Of a stretch of 64,000 nucleotides of DNA, positions 11,441 through 25,300 are shown piece by piece. Below the pieces are notes generated by a model that made no database searches, was not told the DNA's origin, and was given only the letters and a program-made list of their open reading frames with translations. Within the stretch, counting starts at the first letter, position 1. Every line of letters begins with the position of its first letter. The position numbers and the translations under genes were made by a program. Where the stretch lies: positions 18,057,349-18,121,348 of the forward strand of contig CM038918.1 in NCBI GenBank assembly GCA_021904315.1, in the 5' to 3' direction. The DNA comes from Sphagnum magellanicum (Eukaryota; Streptophyta; Sphagnopsida; Sphagnales; Sphagnaceae).

Positions 11441-13650
11441 TAAGTCCATCTCTATATTTACTTAAACGTGATGCATATTTGTCATCTGAAGCTGAGATTT
11501 TGGAGATTGCATGAATCTCCAAAATGTTTTGATCAGTAATGTCTGATCCAGTGATCCCTCTCCCCGTATTGTCTTCCATCTTCACCATGAATTTATTACG
11601 GTTCTTGTCAACAACTGATCAAATCCCTCTGGGCCATTATGGCCTGCTTCAACTTGAGCTGGAGGAAGAGCACAGCAAAGTTCCAGCAGATTTAGTCTGT
11701 AGTCCACATTATTAGCTGCTGTACTTTTTCATTTGTAGCAATGCTTTCTTAATCACACATCTTGGTAAGTTTTTTGCCCACATGATTATCTCTAGTTTGC
11801 TAGTAGCAGGTGTGCACAGGACAGGGGGTGGGGGAGGGTTGATAGAAGTTGAGTAGTGTAGGGAAAGGAATGTGAAGAATGTATATGGTTTGATAAGTGT
11901 TCAGTTGGAAGAACCAGCCAGGAATTACAGAGATTACTTGACTACCTTCTGTAACTAGCTTCATATGAAGCAGAGAGTCTAAGGATCATGAATAGATTAA
12001 CAAGGATGATAACTGGGTTCTTCTTAGAAATTGAAACCTTTGCTCTCTGCTTTCTTGAGAAAAGCTTATTCTTGTTGATGGTTTGTTTGTTTCTACAGAG
12101 CAATTCTCACTGCAGTTTTCTATTTTTGATGAGAAAAGCACACAAAATGACTTTAATCAAATTTGGTTCATTGAATGTTTCTCTCTCCTGGTTTTGTATG
12201 ATAAACAATGAACAAAGTAAGTCTTTTGAAATTGGCTTCCAACAGATTATTCTGTATTGTGGATTATTTGGATTATTTAAAGCTTCAATATGAATTTTAT
12301 GTGTCTGGCCAAATAAGATTTTACTATACTACTATTATTAGGCAACATTGTATTGTATCCATGAATTTTTCGTCACAATATATAGTGGAAACTAAATAAT
12401 GTGATTTTCTATTTCGTGATGCACTACTACTGTGCAATATTCACATATAAGCCATTGGCCAAAGGCTTTTTTTATCATGTTATAAGTTTACTTGCCTTGC
12501 AATTTGAAATGTAAAAGTTGAATTTGTTAGTATTCTAAACTAATATAAGAAACGACTATGATAGAAAACAAAGTGGTGTGTTACACAGTGCCCTTGCCAT
12601 AAAAGTATCTTGAGGGAAAAGAAGAATTATGGAAACTCAGAGATTTCACCATGCAAAAATGTAATCTTCAAAAAATCCTCTAAAACAAACCAGAATCCTT
12701 GAAAACATTATAACTAAATATATCTAATCTCAGATTTCAACACAAGCCAAAATATCATCTTTCAAAAATCCTCATATAAAAGTAGACCTGTTGCGTAGGG
12801 TCCAAAATCCCTTAAGCGACTATAACTCTATAATGAATCTAGACACAAAATCTCCTTGGCTTGGTAAGTAAGGCCGATAAAGATTTAGAAAAAAGCTGGT
12901 CCTATGTCCTATCAGGTATGCAGGGATTCTTTTTTTCAGTTTTGTCAGGTGGACTAGCACAAGAGGAATGAGCCAAATTTGGCTAGAGGTACTGGAGCAA
13001 AGTAGAAAGTTTTGTTCTAGCAAACCTCCATGAACTTATTGTCACATTTGGGAGATAGACAAGTGTTTGGGAATGGGTGTGGGACAATTGGCCAATAAAA
13101 GCAAGTACGTCGGAGCTCACCCATTTGTGATCAGTGAAGTGTTTTTTTTGGTTTGGTAATGGGGGTCCAAGTTGACATCAAATAGTATTGAGGTGATTGC
13201 AAATTTGAGGCCTTGGGCACATAAATTTGTAAACAACTAATCAGAAATTAACCCTTTTTTTGTATAGAAAACAACCTCCACCTCACTGGGAATTTGACCC
13301 CTTGTCCACACAAAAATAAACAAACTTGGCAATTTTGAGTTAGACACCAAAACAAACAACTCAATTAAACATTGATACATAATTTTGGATACCATGGGCA
13401 CAAGAGCCAAATATATTCATTAAGGATTTCATGAATTTTCTCACCACAAATTATATCAATGCAGTTTTTCCCACCAAATAACACATTTTTTGGGCACATA
13501 AAGTTGAACACAACTACTCGACAACAAGGCAAGGGCAAATTCCCACAAAACTTAGCAATCCGAAGCAACTTTGGAGCTTGTGAAAGACTAAAGATTCTAA
13601 TTCTCCTAAGCATGTCATATCTAGGAGATTTGTCAAAGGAGCTTTGATTC
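11441..13650. other. Intergenic, nothing recognised
   Basis: AT-rich sequence with short open frames (up to 101 codons) that are hydrophobic and low in complexity; no motif, repeat boundary or RNA gene was identified. Confidence 0.55.
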
Positions 13651-14856
13651 TTGTTAAAAATTTTAATCCCTTTTGTCATTGTTTTGAGAAAGGGAGTAAA
13701 AGTAGACCCTACTACAAATGGGATCAAGAAAGAAGTAGAAGACATAGTCCCTCCTGCAATCGACATCAAGAAGGAAGTAGAAGTAGTTCTTGTTTCATTT
13801 GAGATCAAAGAGGAAATAGAAGAGCTTGAAGAAGTAAATATAATGCATAATAGGATAGATATGAATGGCATACCAAAACCAGTGCTGAAATACATAATTA
13901 AGTACTCAAAATACCTCCATTGCCATTGGGTCCAACGATTAGTAATCCTAAAAATGCCATTAAATGGTGTTCCAAAATCTAGTTGGTGGTCCAACTTCAA
14001 AAGATGTCATCCAAAAATCAACATATGTTATGAAAGTGCTAAAAGTTGTTAGTACAAAAAGGTTAACTAGTTAAACATGCCACACCTTTTACATCAACTT
14101 GGAAAAGTTATGCACACAAGTACCCACTCGATCACATTTGAAATTTGGATGAAACTAGATCATCAAACTCTCATGATGTTTATAATATCCCCAAGTCTTG
14201 GGAGTGGTTGATTATCAATTGTATTGTTAGTGCAACAAGGGCAACCTTGCTTACTATTCAAAATTTTAAAGGCTCCAAGATGTAGTAATACTAAATAAAG
14301 TTATTTAAATTGAAAACATGCATGGCCATGCAAAAGAAAGGTTGGATGATTATATACCCTTCAAGCAATGGTTATATTTTTCAATATATTTGAGGGAGGG
14401 GGGGAGGGGGGTGGGAGGTTCTCAAGAGAACTATCATCTCTTGATTTTAAACATGCATGGGTTCCATGTTACAATAGAGGCACTTGAACAAGCAACTACG
14501 TTCGGGTTTCACATGGTTGACCTATTATCACTACTTTGATTACTAACAAGGAAAACCAATGGCAATTTGAACCACTTCAGGTTATTCCTAGATTATTCCA
14601 ATTCACATGTGGTCACATCAAATTGAAACAAAAGGAAATGGATGAAGAGGTTGTGAACAAAATCAAAGAACTTAAAACAAAGGAAAGGGATAAGAAAAGA
14701 TCAAAACAAGTCCATTATACATTTACCCAAGTTAAACAAATGGTTCGAAGAAGCATTGAAAAGGAAGATAAAACTACATTCAACCAAAAATGGTCTATTG
14801 ATGCAATTAGGGTTGTTGGTCAATGGTTCCACAACAATTTTAGAATAGGCTTTTGA
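13651..14856 (+). pseudogene. Weak coding-like relics of unknown origin
   Basis: Two frames, 13651-14052 (133 codons, with Glu/Lys/Ile-rich repeats such as IKKEVE and IKEEIEE) and 14536-14856 (106 codons, charged, with KIKELKTKERDKKRSKQ), have protein-like composition. I recognise no domain, there is no evident start context, and they are broken by stops. They are most likely fragments of an old transposon. Confidence 0.2.
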
Positions 14857-15898
14857 GCCCACCCTCTAGGTTTTAAAATGTTTAACCTAGGATTCACATA
14901 TGAAACACATAATATTATTAAACAACAAAAAATGATTAGAATGAGGCTTGTTGGACATGTCTTAACAAGGTTGTAATTAGTTGTTCTACAAGATTAAATG
15001 AAGGGGGGAGGGGTTTGTGGTGGGTTCAATCGACTATGGTGAATTAAAAAAGAATGAAAGGAAAAAAAAAAGGGAGGGAGGAGAACATTTGGGAGAGCTC
15101 ATGCCCTCTTAGATCCATTATTTCATGAACTTTAAAACTAGGTGACAATCGTGAGAGAAATAATAGGAGATGTAGGGAAACAGAGAAATGAGGATGAAAG
15201 AAGAAAGAGAGAAAGTTTTGGCCTTCATGGCTTTTTTTTAGACCTCTTTTAGGTCATGTGATTTTCTTATGAAACCCTACACATGTGAAAGAGAGAAAGG
15301 AAGAAATAGGAAAAAAAAAAATTTAAAAAGGAGTGAACTTGAAGTAGTTCGTGCCCTTTTGATTTTTCCTACACCTTTTGCAAGCAAAAATTGATGCAAT
15401 CATTGCATTTTCCCAAAATACATTTCACACAACACAAAAAGATGAAAACACAAAGAAAAAAAAAAGGAAAAAAATAGTGAAAAAATGAATGAACTCAAGC
15501 CCTAGGCTTTGAATTCCTCCTTGACCTTTTGTAGGTGATGATCATGTTGCCTTCTTCCCAAACAATCTTGCACAAGACAAACATAATGACCTAAAAGAAG
15601 GAGAGGGGAAAAAAAAATGAGCTTGGGAAAACTTAGGCCATTCTAACTCCTCCCTTGGACCTCCTATAGGTGATGACAAACCTCCCAAGTTTCTCATGCA
15701 AATCAACAATTAACACAAAACCAAAACAAGGGAGAGAAAGAGAGAGAGAAAACAATGGAAAGAAAAATAGAAACAGAGAAGGAAAGAAAAGGAGAATGTA
15801 GCTAGAGACATTGGAGAAAATGAGACATGGATAATGTTGTGGCAGTACATGTTCTTCATTAAGACTTGGGGAAAGACAAAGGGAGTAACTAGGATTAT
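14857..15898. other. Purine-rich intergenic DNA
   Basis: Several GAAAGAGAGAAA and GGGAGGG tracts occur (for example 15060-15090, 15180-15210, 15590-15620, 15730-15800). Loose repetition of phrases such as CTCC..GACCTTTTGTAGGTGATGA (near 15515 and 15655) suggests an old tandem duplication. No gene is seen. Confidence 0.4.
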
Positions 15899-16268
15899 GA
15901 AAAATATTAAACAAGCCAAAGGAAATGAATGCAATTAGTACAAAAGTGTTACTACTATTTTTTCCTCTAGTCTGCCCATTTGCCCAATTTATTTTCACCT
16001 TGTCATGCTTAGGCATGTTTTGAGTCCATGTTATGCACATTATGAACACACTAGGGGTATAAAGGGGTATGTGACATATTACTTGGCATGTTATGTGAGG
16101 TTATAAGTGCAAAACATGTCGTATTATACGAGGTTACAAGTGCAAAACATGGATGGGTGTCACTTGAGAAAATATGGATGGGGGCAAATGGGCAAATTGG
16201 AGGAAAACATCGTAGTAGTACTTTTGTACTAATTGCATTCATTTCCTTTGGCCTATTTAATGTTTTCC
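15899..16268. mobile_element. Fold-back element with about 88-bp inverted arms
   Basis: The left arm (15899-15987) and right arm (16181-16268) are inverted copies with few mismatches; a 32-bp core (15915-15946 against 16221-16252) is identical. The same peptide fragment therefore appears in frames on both strands, which is an artefact of the repeat. The 190-bp spacer contains a direct repeat of about 22 bp (16097-16118 and 16130-16151, GAGGTTAYAAGTGCAAAACATG). The structure resembles a MITE or fold-back transposon; no target duplication was identified. Confidence 0.75.
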
Positions 16269-16624
16269 TTGCCTATGGCATCACGACAATTATTGATTTT
16301 AGGATCTTAACTTAGTGTTTTTAAAAATAAATAAATAAACCATAATTGCACCCTTGACTATGTGATTGGATTGTATTTGATAATTTTTGGTCTTAATACA
16401 AATTTTTAAATTTTTTGAACTATAATAAAAATAGTCCAAACTTATTTAAATTATTATTGATGGGATGAATGGTGTCCTTGGGAATTGCAAAGTAAGGTGA
16501 TTCACTTTTTGCATAATAATGCAATTTGTTTTGTGGAATGTCATATATTTACATGTTATGATGTTATTAACATGCCATGAAATCAACATTATGTCAATTT
16601 TTTAAAGTAAATTTTTATTTTCTA

Positions 16625-16657
<33 letters not shown>

Positions 16658-19600
16658 CATACATGCACCAAATATATAGCGATGGACTTTTGAAGTTGAA
16701 AAATATGGATTGGTGCCTTTTTATATATGCATTTTTTTGTATGGTTTAAATTTGGGATATCTTATGAGGACTCAATATATGATATATCAAAGCAATAGAA
16801 ACATAAATGCAAAAACATTGTTAGAAAACCTTCACAAAAAATAGTTATAAACTTTTTGAATTACTTGAAATGCACCATATCATAATCATTTAAAAATAGA
16901 TTTCAAATTTTAAAATCTTAAAATGTATGTTAAAAGTTGTCTAAAATAATTTTTCTTCATATTGATGTTTAAGTTCATTAACCACCATGTAATTCCCCAT
17001 TTAACTAATGACATCATAATAAATTGCCATTTCAACACTACAATTTGGACTTTTAAGGAGTAGTGTATTGACCAAAAATTAACCACCCTAATTTACAAAT
17101 ACACCTTTGCACAAGATCTTATGTGTTTATTCACATGGTATAAAATGCATGGTATTAAGAGTACCATATGTTCTATCCAAGTTTTTTCAAATAATGAAAC
17201 TTTTCCCCTCACTTTAAAGGGGCACAACTTCTTTATTTAAGTTCAAAATTGATTGTTGTAAATGGCTACTAATCTTGTGGCTACAAGTTCATGTAAGTTA
17301 TTTTAAAAACATGGTAAAAAATGCACCATTGTTGAAAACTTGACATTTTTGTTTTTAAATGTTCACTCACCAACCATTTTATTTTGTGACAACTTTTGCA
17401 CATTTGTTTAAAACAAAACCTTTCATACAATTCACATTGGTCATATTCTTCTCCCATCATCATTGTGCCAAGAAATTCCTCAAAAAAATGTAGGTGTCCT
17501 ATGTGGACATTTCATGTTCTTTGTTGTTTGATACATGCATCTAATATGTTGTGTGCCTAAAACACTTACATTTTAAGGTTTTTAACCTATCCAATGTATG
17601 GGATATTTGATTTCCTACTTTGTGATGATGGTAGTGTATGGCTATGACAAAGGTTAAAAATGTGAATGTACATGTCTTACTTTCTTAAATTTTTTAACCC
17701 GGTTTATACTAATTGACTTTCTAACCTCCTTGAATTTTTTTCCAATTGTGCCACAATGTAAAAATATTGAAAATTTAATGCATCTCAACCAACACTAACA
17801 GTGCAGATTCATGCACACAAATGCAAATGTCTTAAAACATTTCCATCATTTGTATACAAAAAAACCTTCTATCAATAGCTTGTCATTTGTGTTTTGTGTG
17901 CACAACCACCCCCATTGCAACATTTAGTCAATATATATTTTTTCAAGGTTAGAAAGAAACAAATTGATGACCTTCAGATTGTGTCAAGATATCATAATGA
18001 AATTTGAAGCCATCAAAATATTTTAGGATTGTTTTTTTGTTTTCAATTTGTTTGTTTATGCTTAAGCTCACAAACATGAAACATGGGCAAAAAATTTAAG
18101 ACATCACAAGTTATCCAAGATTTTAGACAAAGGTATGTAATTATATACAAGGTGTAAAAGTGTAAAAAGAGATGTGAAAATGTTTAAAGAGAGGTTTGAA
18201 AACCATTGCACACAAAATCCAAAACACATTGTACATGAAAAAATATTGTTTGAATGAACAAAAACAATTTTATTGCAAATAAGGCATCACTAGTTCTTTC
18301 CTTTGGGAGGTGAAATGTGTTCTATCAAATCCTTCCTCAATGTAAAATGTTTATTCAAACTTTCTATCTATTTTGTTCCATCTTTATGTTAAAAAGAATT
18401 GAGATTTCATTGCTTGTAATTCAGAGATGCATACATCTTTGGCCAAACCCCATGTGCATTCAAAATTTGTGGTTGGCATTCCAAAAAATTTCATGTTGGT
18501 TATGTGATGTGGAATTAGGGATGAAACGTGTGTTGATCATCCACATTGGCTGCATTGTTTGAGTGCCAACTTTTGGATTTCATCATTCATGTTTGAGGGG
18601 TTATGTGGTTGCGTGCAACAACTTCCAATGATAATTGGCACCATTCATTTTACTTATTTCTTTTTTTTTTTTGGTTTTATTTGTTGCAAATCATGCATGA
18701 CAAGTTGTTTTTGTGTTTTCGATAATGCTTGGTGCTAGAAGCTTAGAGGAAAATTCTTCATTGCAATGTTGAAATGGGCACCATTTGATTGGTCTAGTTT
18801 ATGATATTCACTAGAGGTCATGTTATTTGAAAAGGCATTTGATGTTGGGAAGGCAACTAAGTTCACATGTAAAAACTTCTTTTATGCAAAATGGTTTTGA
18901 GAATTGTTGAATGTAGCTAACATAATAGTTAGAGCTTTGGTTTTTGGTGTATTATGGAGATTTGCAGTTTGGATGCAACACACTTTTTGCTACACTTGTG
19001 TTCCATTCTAAACAAAATAGATTAGCAATGCATGTTCAAGGTCAAATTCTAGGGAAGTGATGAAAGGCTCTACGGATTTCAAGAATGGTCTTATGGCTTT
19101 GTGGTTGTGATGTTTGGGTGTTCTTGTTATCCTATTTGTTAGTTGTGGGGAAAAGAGAAAGTACCTACATACTCGGGAATTCCGAATGAACAACTTCATT
19201 AAAAAAAGTTCGCATATTGTTGATTTCCATATGTTAAGCTTGTTGCATTTTCTATCATTTGTTGATTCCTTGCATGTTAGTTCATATGACAATATATAGC
19301 TTGTTGTGTGTGTATGTAGAAACAAACAATGCATTGATTGTGGGTCTTTAGTGGTGTCACATGTTTGAAAACTTTAGATGTTGTTTAGGTTTTTGTAGCA
19401 GTTGGGTTTTTATTTTCGTGTTTGGGATGGATCATTGAGGATATGTTGGCAAGTGAATTTTGTTTTGTTGGGAATGGCCATCATAGGACAAGTTGGCTCA
19501 TGAGAGTGAAGTTGGAGTGAACTAATCCTTGGAGACTTGTAGATTTATGTATTTTAAATAGAAATGGAGATGTAGGATTTTATTAGGTAGATCGTGCATG

Positions 19601-22117
19601 CTCATGTTGTAATTGTTGATTTGATTAGTGACTATCTTTGGGACTACCTCGTTGTAGCTCCCTGCTCTTTTTGTAACAATTATTTCAAGTACACATGTTC
19701 GAACAACTCTTGAATGCACAAATCTCTTTAGGCTTTCCATTGTTGGGTTCTCCTTTAAACAAAAGTGCCCATCTATTGCATCAGCTGCAATTATTATGCA
19801 AGCATGATAATGGTAGTTATGCATTTTTTAATTGTCATAAAACTTAAGTTGTGGCAAAAAAAAGTGCACATGATGCACACCTCACTAAACAATTGATCCC
19901 TTCGGAAGTTCCCTTGTTAGCTTGGTCTATATTTTCTATATTGGAGATGGGCTTCCAACTCATCGAGCTTGATTTGGAGTAAGAAGTTTTGAACGATCCA
20001 ATCATCTTCATCATCATCATTAAGTTCCATGCACAACTATGTTAACAACCCTTAATGCTCAGCTTCCATCCTAAACCTTGTAGCAACAACTAGAACAAAA
20101 GACACAGATGAAAACCAAAAGTCTAGAGAGTTATACAAGCATAAAGAGAGGTACACAAAAAGTCAAAAATCTACAAAGGGGCGCAATTTTTTGCAAAAAA
20201 TCCAGAAAAAGGTGCTTACCAAAAAATTGTTAAAAGTCTAGGGAGAGGTGCATGAGTGTAAAGACAGACGCACAAGCTCTAGAGATGTGAGAAAACATGA
20301 AAAGATGTGCGAAATCAAAAGACTAGAAAAAATGTTCGCTGTGAAATTTTGTTTGGAACTTGTGTAAATTAGCACAAAAACAAGAGAGATGACATACTAG
20401 CTTCTTTCTTGAGAAGCTTAGGGGGGAGACAAATTGAATCAAAGGTCAACTACGTGCCACAACTTACACAATGGCTTGCAAGTGGATAGTGCATTGATGT
20501 TTGGCTCTCCAATTGTGGAGATGTTCTAATAGTATTTTATGATTGCCACCCTATAGCCAAATATTTGGTGGGGTTAAATAACAATTGTTTCATAAATGAA
20601 AGATCGTAAGTCTTGTATCTTGTCAACCATGAACATCTATTGGTCCCTAAATTAATATTGTGTTAATATGGTTCTGTTGACTTGTGTGAATGCCATTTTC
20701 AAAAGAACACAAACTTCAATGTAAAGTACTTTTGTTAATCCACATTTATACATGCAAATGCTAGAATGGCTAAGTTTACATTTTAGCTTCTTTTATATGA
20801 TGATTTCCAAGTTTTGTAGAATCAGCAAACATAATACAAGGTCTATATAACCCAAAGACCACTAATATGAGTGAAACTAACATAGATATACCCATATAAT
20901 ATGCAAAAGCTTAATCCTTCTGACAGACCACTGCCTCATCATTTTTACATTTGCTCACATTTTTCATTTCTAGGTAAAATATATTTGCTTCAATTTTTAG
21001 GAATAATGTGTCGTTGAGAGTTGGGCGTATCACATATTGAGATGTGTTTGTTCAATACAATCATATAAGCTTCATTACACCATCCATCGTTGTGCAACAA
21101 TGGAACTTCATAAAAGATCATGAATGACCATTATCATCCTTAAGCCCAAAGGCAATGACTTCCAAGCCTTTGAAGTTTGAGCATTGCATTTGGGACTAGC
21201 TCTTTGAGCAAAATGGCCGTTCTCTGTTTTGTGGAGAAAGACTGGATGACAATCAACATTCAATTGTCAAATGTGGCTGTGTTAAACCTTTTATTCTAAG
21301 AACCTTCTTTGTCTTGCAAGACAATCATGATACTAAGGTTCATGATCATCAAGCCACAACAACAATGGATTTGCATACATTCCTTAACCTGGGAGTTATT
21401 ACTGTTAATCTACATCATAGAAATGTGGTCGAGAGTTCAATTGATGTTACTACAATGGATTTTGAATCACAACTGTGATCTAAATGTACACAGAAATTAG
21501 TGCGAAGGCACATTCTGTGATTGTCATCAGGTGTTTGCCTTGCACAGAGTTCAAGTGTAAAGCAAAGCAAGTTGTGCAGGACTTACCTTGGGAATTCTGT
21601 GGGTTGGTGTTGTAACTCTCTTTTGATCCACCTTACCACTACATTTCTGAGACTATCCACGATGCCCCCAACCTTAAATGTCAAAATGATTGCAAAGGTG
21701 ACAAAATACATAATTGCAGGAACATGAAAACAGGCTCCAATCAATACATATTCTTTTACCAAGCATAAAAAAAGATTGTGCCAGATTGTCCACAGGCTTC
21801 TGTCCATTAGAAGAACTAGTACATATCCAATCCCAATTTCCAAGTTCACTTGGGTGGGGCTAAGTTACTCAAAAGGTCCAAAACATTGAAGAGCCAGAAT
21901 CCAACAGCCCAAGCGGTACTTGGATCACAAGGGTTCAAATACAATTTAGTTTACACACCTATTTAGCAAAATAGATTCCAACATAAGATCTGATAGCACA
22001 ATACAACACCGAATGCAGATCACTTGTTTCAGCTGTGTGTCATCACTATTTCTGACTCTGTAAACCTTAAGCGCATATTACATGGGGACATCCTCTTAAG
22101 TATTGCAGTTCTGTATA
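16269..22117. other. Long AT-rich intergenic region, no gene recognised
   Basis: Nearly 6 kb with scattered short frames (up to 108 codons) and no conserved motif. A run of near-repeated phrases with GAGAGGTGC and AAAAGTC words at 20140-20320 may be an old tandem repeat. Very decayed transposon DNA is the likeliest content. Confidence 0.5.
16627..16656. repeat. (TA)n microsatellite, about 15 units
   Basis: An uninterrupted TA dinucleotide run is visible in the sequence. Confidence 0.95.
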
Positions 22118-22373
22118 CTAAAACTTGGTGGCCTGGATGCCGAGCTTTAACTTCTCCCAAGTAAGGTATGAAGACATGGAGATGAGAAGGTGACAGATGG
22201 TTTGCTCTACCTCAAATGAGACAATCTCCACTACCTTCAATAATGAGAGGGTCTCAAATGCAACAAAAACTTTCCAGTTGTTAGTTGAGCAAACATCATG
22301 ATGCCAGAAGCTTAGCTTGTAGGTTGATAATGCAAAAAAGGCTGTGCTTAAAATAAAATTGTAAAGGAACATA
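22118..22373 (-). other. Probable 3' UTR of the unknown-function gene
   Basis: Sequence just past the stop codon of the minus-strand gene is non-repetitive. The 118-codon frame here is offset from the gene frame and shows no recognisable domain. Confidence 0.3.
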
Positions 22374-25300
22374 TCACCGCTTTCCCCCACAGACAATAAC
22401 TCTTCCATGTGTAATTCGTTGCCATAACCGAACTCTCTCAAACAAGAACTCATCAACATTGACAGCACCTTCATCCTTGCCTCTTTCTCGCTTCATACTT
22501 TTGCCCCACTCCATTGACTTCCGAGCCCAAGCTTTCTTCCACTCTCTGAAATCAACAGCAGCCTGCAAAATAGTAACCAGTATTTGCATGCTTAGGAATC
22601 ACTCCATAAACATATTCATCCCACAGAAAATCTCAGGACTTGGCATGGGAAATCATGCATACTGCCTGCCCTGAGATGCAATGAACTACATATGCGAAGG
22701 TAGGTGGTTTGACCAAAACTAATAAATTTTTTCCTTTTCCTGGGCAGCAGAACTTTTGATACCAGAACACCTTGTGGTCCAGATTAGAATTATGCAATGG
22801 GAAGGTGTACATGGAAGAGAGTGTGGTTCAGACAGCTGACCTTTTCAACTCTCTCTTTACGATTGAGAGTGTCAACTTCTGGCTCCCAGTCTAGCCAAGG
22901 CAGAAGCATTCCCTCGTCACCTAGTGGTGCACAGTCTTTTGTCTTTCCACCTGACTTTCCAACAAGCAGAGCTTCACTGAAGTCTTGGCTACTCAACTTC
23001 CTTGTATGGTCTTCTCTTTGAGTAACTTGTGGCATGTCATCATGGCAAAACATGGAGTCTGAGTCTGTTTCTACTGGCCAGTCAAAAGGCTCCTCATTCT
23101 CAGTAGACAGAATATCCTTTTCTTGAGAGGCCATAAGGCTATCTGCCCCTATAGACTCCAACTTTGCAATGGAAACACATTCTTCAAAATAACGCTGTGC
23201 TTCCTCATCCAATGACTTTCTCATAATATCCCTGTCATCCTGAATACACAAATGCACAAAACCAGCTTTTTGCAATTTAATGAAAGGTCCAAGTGGTTGA
23301 CATCCCATGTATGACTTAGTTCTCCTACTGTCGTTTCAGGAATATTCACAGTATTTCTCAGCAATAGTTGCATGTAAGCTCAACCACTATTTGGGAAAGA
23401 AACTTTCTCTGCATGATTTCATGTAATTGTTCTGTGACTCAAGCCAGGACCCAGAGTAGCCATCGACCTAAACAAGATCAGGGGATCAACTAACTGTAAA
23501 TTGGAACAAGTGGTTTACAACCTTGGACCAACAAGAGAACAAGGCAAGGAGACAACAAATGAGTTTCTTTCTCTGACCACATAAAACTAGAAAGATGGAC
23601 AAGACTCACCTTAAATAAGGCAGAGGATCTTCGTTGAGCTTGCAGGGCCTCTTGTTCATGCAAAATGAGGTCCTTCACGAGTTTAACAAGGTCAAGGCAC
23701 CGTCGCTCTTCAACAGCTAACTGTGACAACAACTCCTGAACCTTTCTTTCAGACTGCATATGAAACAAAAATGAATGAGATAATGAGGAGGCAAATTGCA
23801 GACTAATACGCTGTCAAGCTAACAGGGGAATTGACCTGACACATGCACACAGATGGGCCTATCAAAAACAAAGACCATTGCTGCCCATTGTTTGATGCGG
23901 AGTCTATGATACCCAAAAATGCATAACATACATCTTGCCCTAAATTCTCAAGGAAAATCTGAGCCACATGAATCTTTAACATTGAACTTTGAGTGGACTT
24001 CCAGATAAACCTGCTCAAGCTTGTCTGCATACTCCTTCCGTACATCATTTGAAATTCCCTGAAATTTGTTGTTTCCTGAGAGACTGTGGCCCTGAAGGTC
24101 TTTGCCTACAGACTGTTGAACAAGGAACACAATATAGTTCAGGACAATCAGGTGTTGATGGGTTCAACTGGTCAATCATGCACATCCAAAAAGCATACAA
24201 TGAGCTCATCGCAGAGACAGGGCTGGTGGGAATCCCAGCAAAGACATGTGCTAAAACCTGACACGAACTGGCAAAGGATATTCAGCTGCAAAAGCTGAGT
24301 TCATCACCAGACTGGTACCAGCAATCCTAAAATACATCATGTTCAGGAAACAAACAAAATAACCAGCACAGACCTGTTCAAGCTCATGGAGTGCCTCTGC
24401 TACTGCCTGCCTAACTTCAGCCCGCATTGCACTATGCACATTGATGGCATCTATTTCTCCTGATGGTGGTTCCATTGTGTTAGCTTGAACCTGTCTCACA
24501 AGATTCAACAATTAAGATCAGTAGAAACTCAAATCTCTCCACAAGTTTATAAGGAACAACATTCGCAGAGGTGCCTAAAAGATCTACACAGCACACTACA
24601 ATCACCACAAAGCAGCTTATGTATCCAATTGGAAACAGCCTCACTGTTCATTGTACTGATAAGAATAGAACTATTGCTACAAAGTACTAGGAACACAACA
24701 AGCAATCGAAGAACCCCGACAGACTTTTTTCTGCATCATTTCAGATTTACAAAGATGTACCTTATTAGCCTTGAGGCCTCCTGTGGAGGCAACATCAGTT
24801 GAAACTTCCGCAGAGGAAGAAACATCATACAGGCAGTTGTAACAGAGGGTTTGAACCTTTGTCTGTGTGTGAACTGCTCGGATAGTCTTCTCTTCAACGT
24901 GCACTTCACCATCCTCTCTTCGAAGAGGATCCTCACCAGGAACGTTTCCTTTTCTCTGGAAAGCAGAAAGGCTAAAAAATTAGAGGTGATCGATTGCACA
25001 GACTACCTGACATCATGGATTAGGTCTTGTGGTATTGCTTCCCTCAATCAGAACTTGAACCCTTTGGTTAACTGCAGCATCATATACAATAGGATTGCAA
25101 ATTCCGTGTTCAGTCAAGAGTGATCAAATTCTCACTGGCGCATGGATTTCACATCAGAAATGCGTGCATGCATGCTGAATCTTACATAGTACACTGGAGT
25201 GGTGGGCTGAGAAAGCTCCAGCTGACTCATGGATCTTCTCAATGAAGCAACTGTTTGTCGAGAAGAGTGCTTGCCATGGCCATTATTGCGTTGCACAAAT

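Noticed and set aside
15633-16315. Pair of similar proteins on opposite strands (shared STFVLIAFISFGLFN segment)
   Set aside because: The similarity comes from the two inverted arms of the fold-back element, not from two genes.
21583-21849. Minus-strand 88-codon frame with a possible membrane segment downstream of the unknown-function gene
   Set aside because: It lies beyond that gene's stop codon, I recognise no family, and no flanking exons could be found to extend it.
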